The position numbers and the translations under genes are program-made. The notes under the pieces were generated by a model. That model was not told the origin of the DNA. It worked only from the letters and a program-made list of their open reading frames with translations, and did not search any database. DNA of 31,151 nt from Phoronis australis (taxonomy: Eukaryota > Phoronida > Phoronidae): positions 345,399 to 376,549 of the forward strand of contig NMRA01000037.1 in the NCBI GenBank assembly GCA_002633005.1, in the 5' to 3' direction. This document shows positions 30,775-31,151 of the stretch, piece after piece (positions within the stretch are counted from its first letter, which is position 1; every line of letters starts with the position of its first letter).

Positions 30775-31151
30775 CTAGGCATCCGGTTCTCGCTTAATCA
30801 TTTGACGTGCGCTGGATTTTAAAGAAAGGTCCTCAGGCAGATCATCCGGGTTATCGCAGCCCTGGCCAGCAGGTGCTGCAGCTGACGTCACGCTAGTCCT
30901 TGTACTTGACAATACTTCGTAATGACTGGCCTTCCCAGTCGAGAGCAAAGACACAAATGATGTCCGAGAAATGTCCTGATTTGGGCTGTTATTCCTTGAC
31001 CGTGCGCTCAGCTCGTATGACGTCATGTCCTGATCCAAATGTGCGTTTGGGTTATCGTTGTCGAAAGACAATTTTTCGTCAAGGCGGCGATGACATGACG
31101 TAATAACTGGTGATGCGCGCTCAACAGAGTCCTCCTGAGTAGACATCAAAG
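30775..31151 (-). CDS. 3'-terminal coding part of a probable transcriptional repressor
   Basis: An open minus-strand frame runs in from the right edge of the window to a TAG at 30777-30775. The first ATG inside it is at 31146-31144, but the frame is still open upstream, so the true start may lie outside. The roughly 122 visible residues are Ser/Asp-rich and disordered. Near the C-terminus they contain DLPEDLSLK, in which PEDLS fits the PxDLS motif that recruits the CtBP corepressor. The last residues are MIKREPDA, in which IKRE fits the sumoylation consensus (hydrophobic-K-x-E). Both motifs together are typical of DNA-binding repressors. The DNA-binding domain, if present, lies beyond the window, so I cannot name the family. 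Confidence 0.65.
   Translation of the reverse strand, partial: LMSTQEDSVERASPVITSCHRRLDEKLSFDNDNPNAHLDQDMTSYELSARSRNNSPNQDISRTSFVSLLSTGKASHYEVLSSTRTSVTSAAAPAGQGCDNPDDLPEDLSLKSSARQMIKREPDA

Overview
The window is animal nuclear DNA. It is AT-rich with CpG-rich patches, and its genes are cut into short exons by GT-AG introns. It carries a metazoan mitochondrial fission gene and is littered with small inverted-repeat elements, minisatellites and a CA microsatellite. Two single N bases (16623 and 24031) are each followed by a near-copy of sequence just before them. That is how a draft assembly of a very heterozygous animal looks when two haplotype contigs are butted together. A marine invertebrate (lancelet, hemichordate, mollusc or similar) fits, but the sequence alone does not settle which.

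Layout. 1-124: the last 40 codons of an unrecognised plus-strand gene. 125-4075: no supported coding exon; it holds a foldback element with a 54-bp internal tandem repeat and a 22-bp perfect palindrome beside an E-box. 4076-19508: one plus-strand gene that I could chain through 18 coding exons (2436 nt, 811 codons plus stop, every intron phase matching). It encodes a disordered N-terminus, an RNA recognition motif (RRM), an F-box, a long run of cysteine-type leucine-rich repeats and an acidic tryptophan-rich tail. Exon 15 is present twice because of the N at 16623. 20958-23626: MTFP1 on the minus strand, three exons, 173 aa, tail to tail with the F-box gene. Its promoter region is doubled around the N at 24031. 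24447-26369: intergenic, with a GC-rich block. 26370-28991: a two-exon plus-strand gene for a 133-aa basic coiled-coil protein, tentatively stathmin-like; its intron holds a microsatellite, a foldback element and other repeats. 28992-30774: no supported gene. 30775-31151: the 3'-terminal coding piece of a minus-strand gene with a PxDLS (CtBP-binding) motif and a sumoylation motif, so probably a transcriptional repressor.

The most interesting object is the RRM/F-box/LRR fusion. The F-box would dock on SKP1 in an SCF ubiquitin ligase, the LRRs would choose the substrate, and an RRM with intact RNP motifs would bind RNA. The architecture therefore suggests a ubiquitin ligase adaptor tied to RNA or ribonucleoprotein. 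The neighbouring genes show no shared pathway; this is not an operon.
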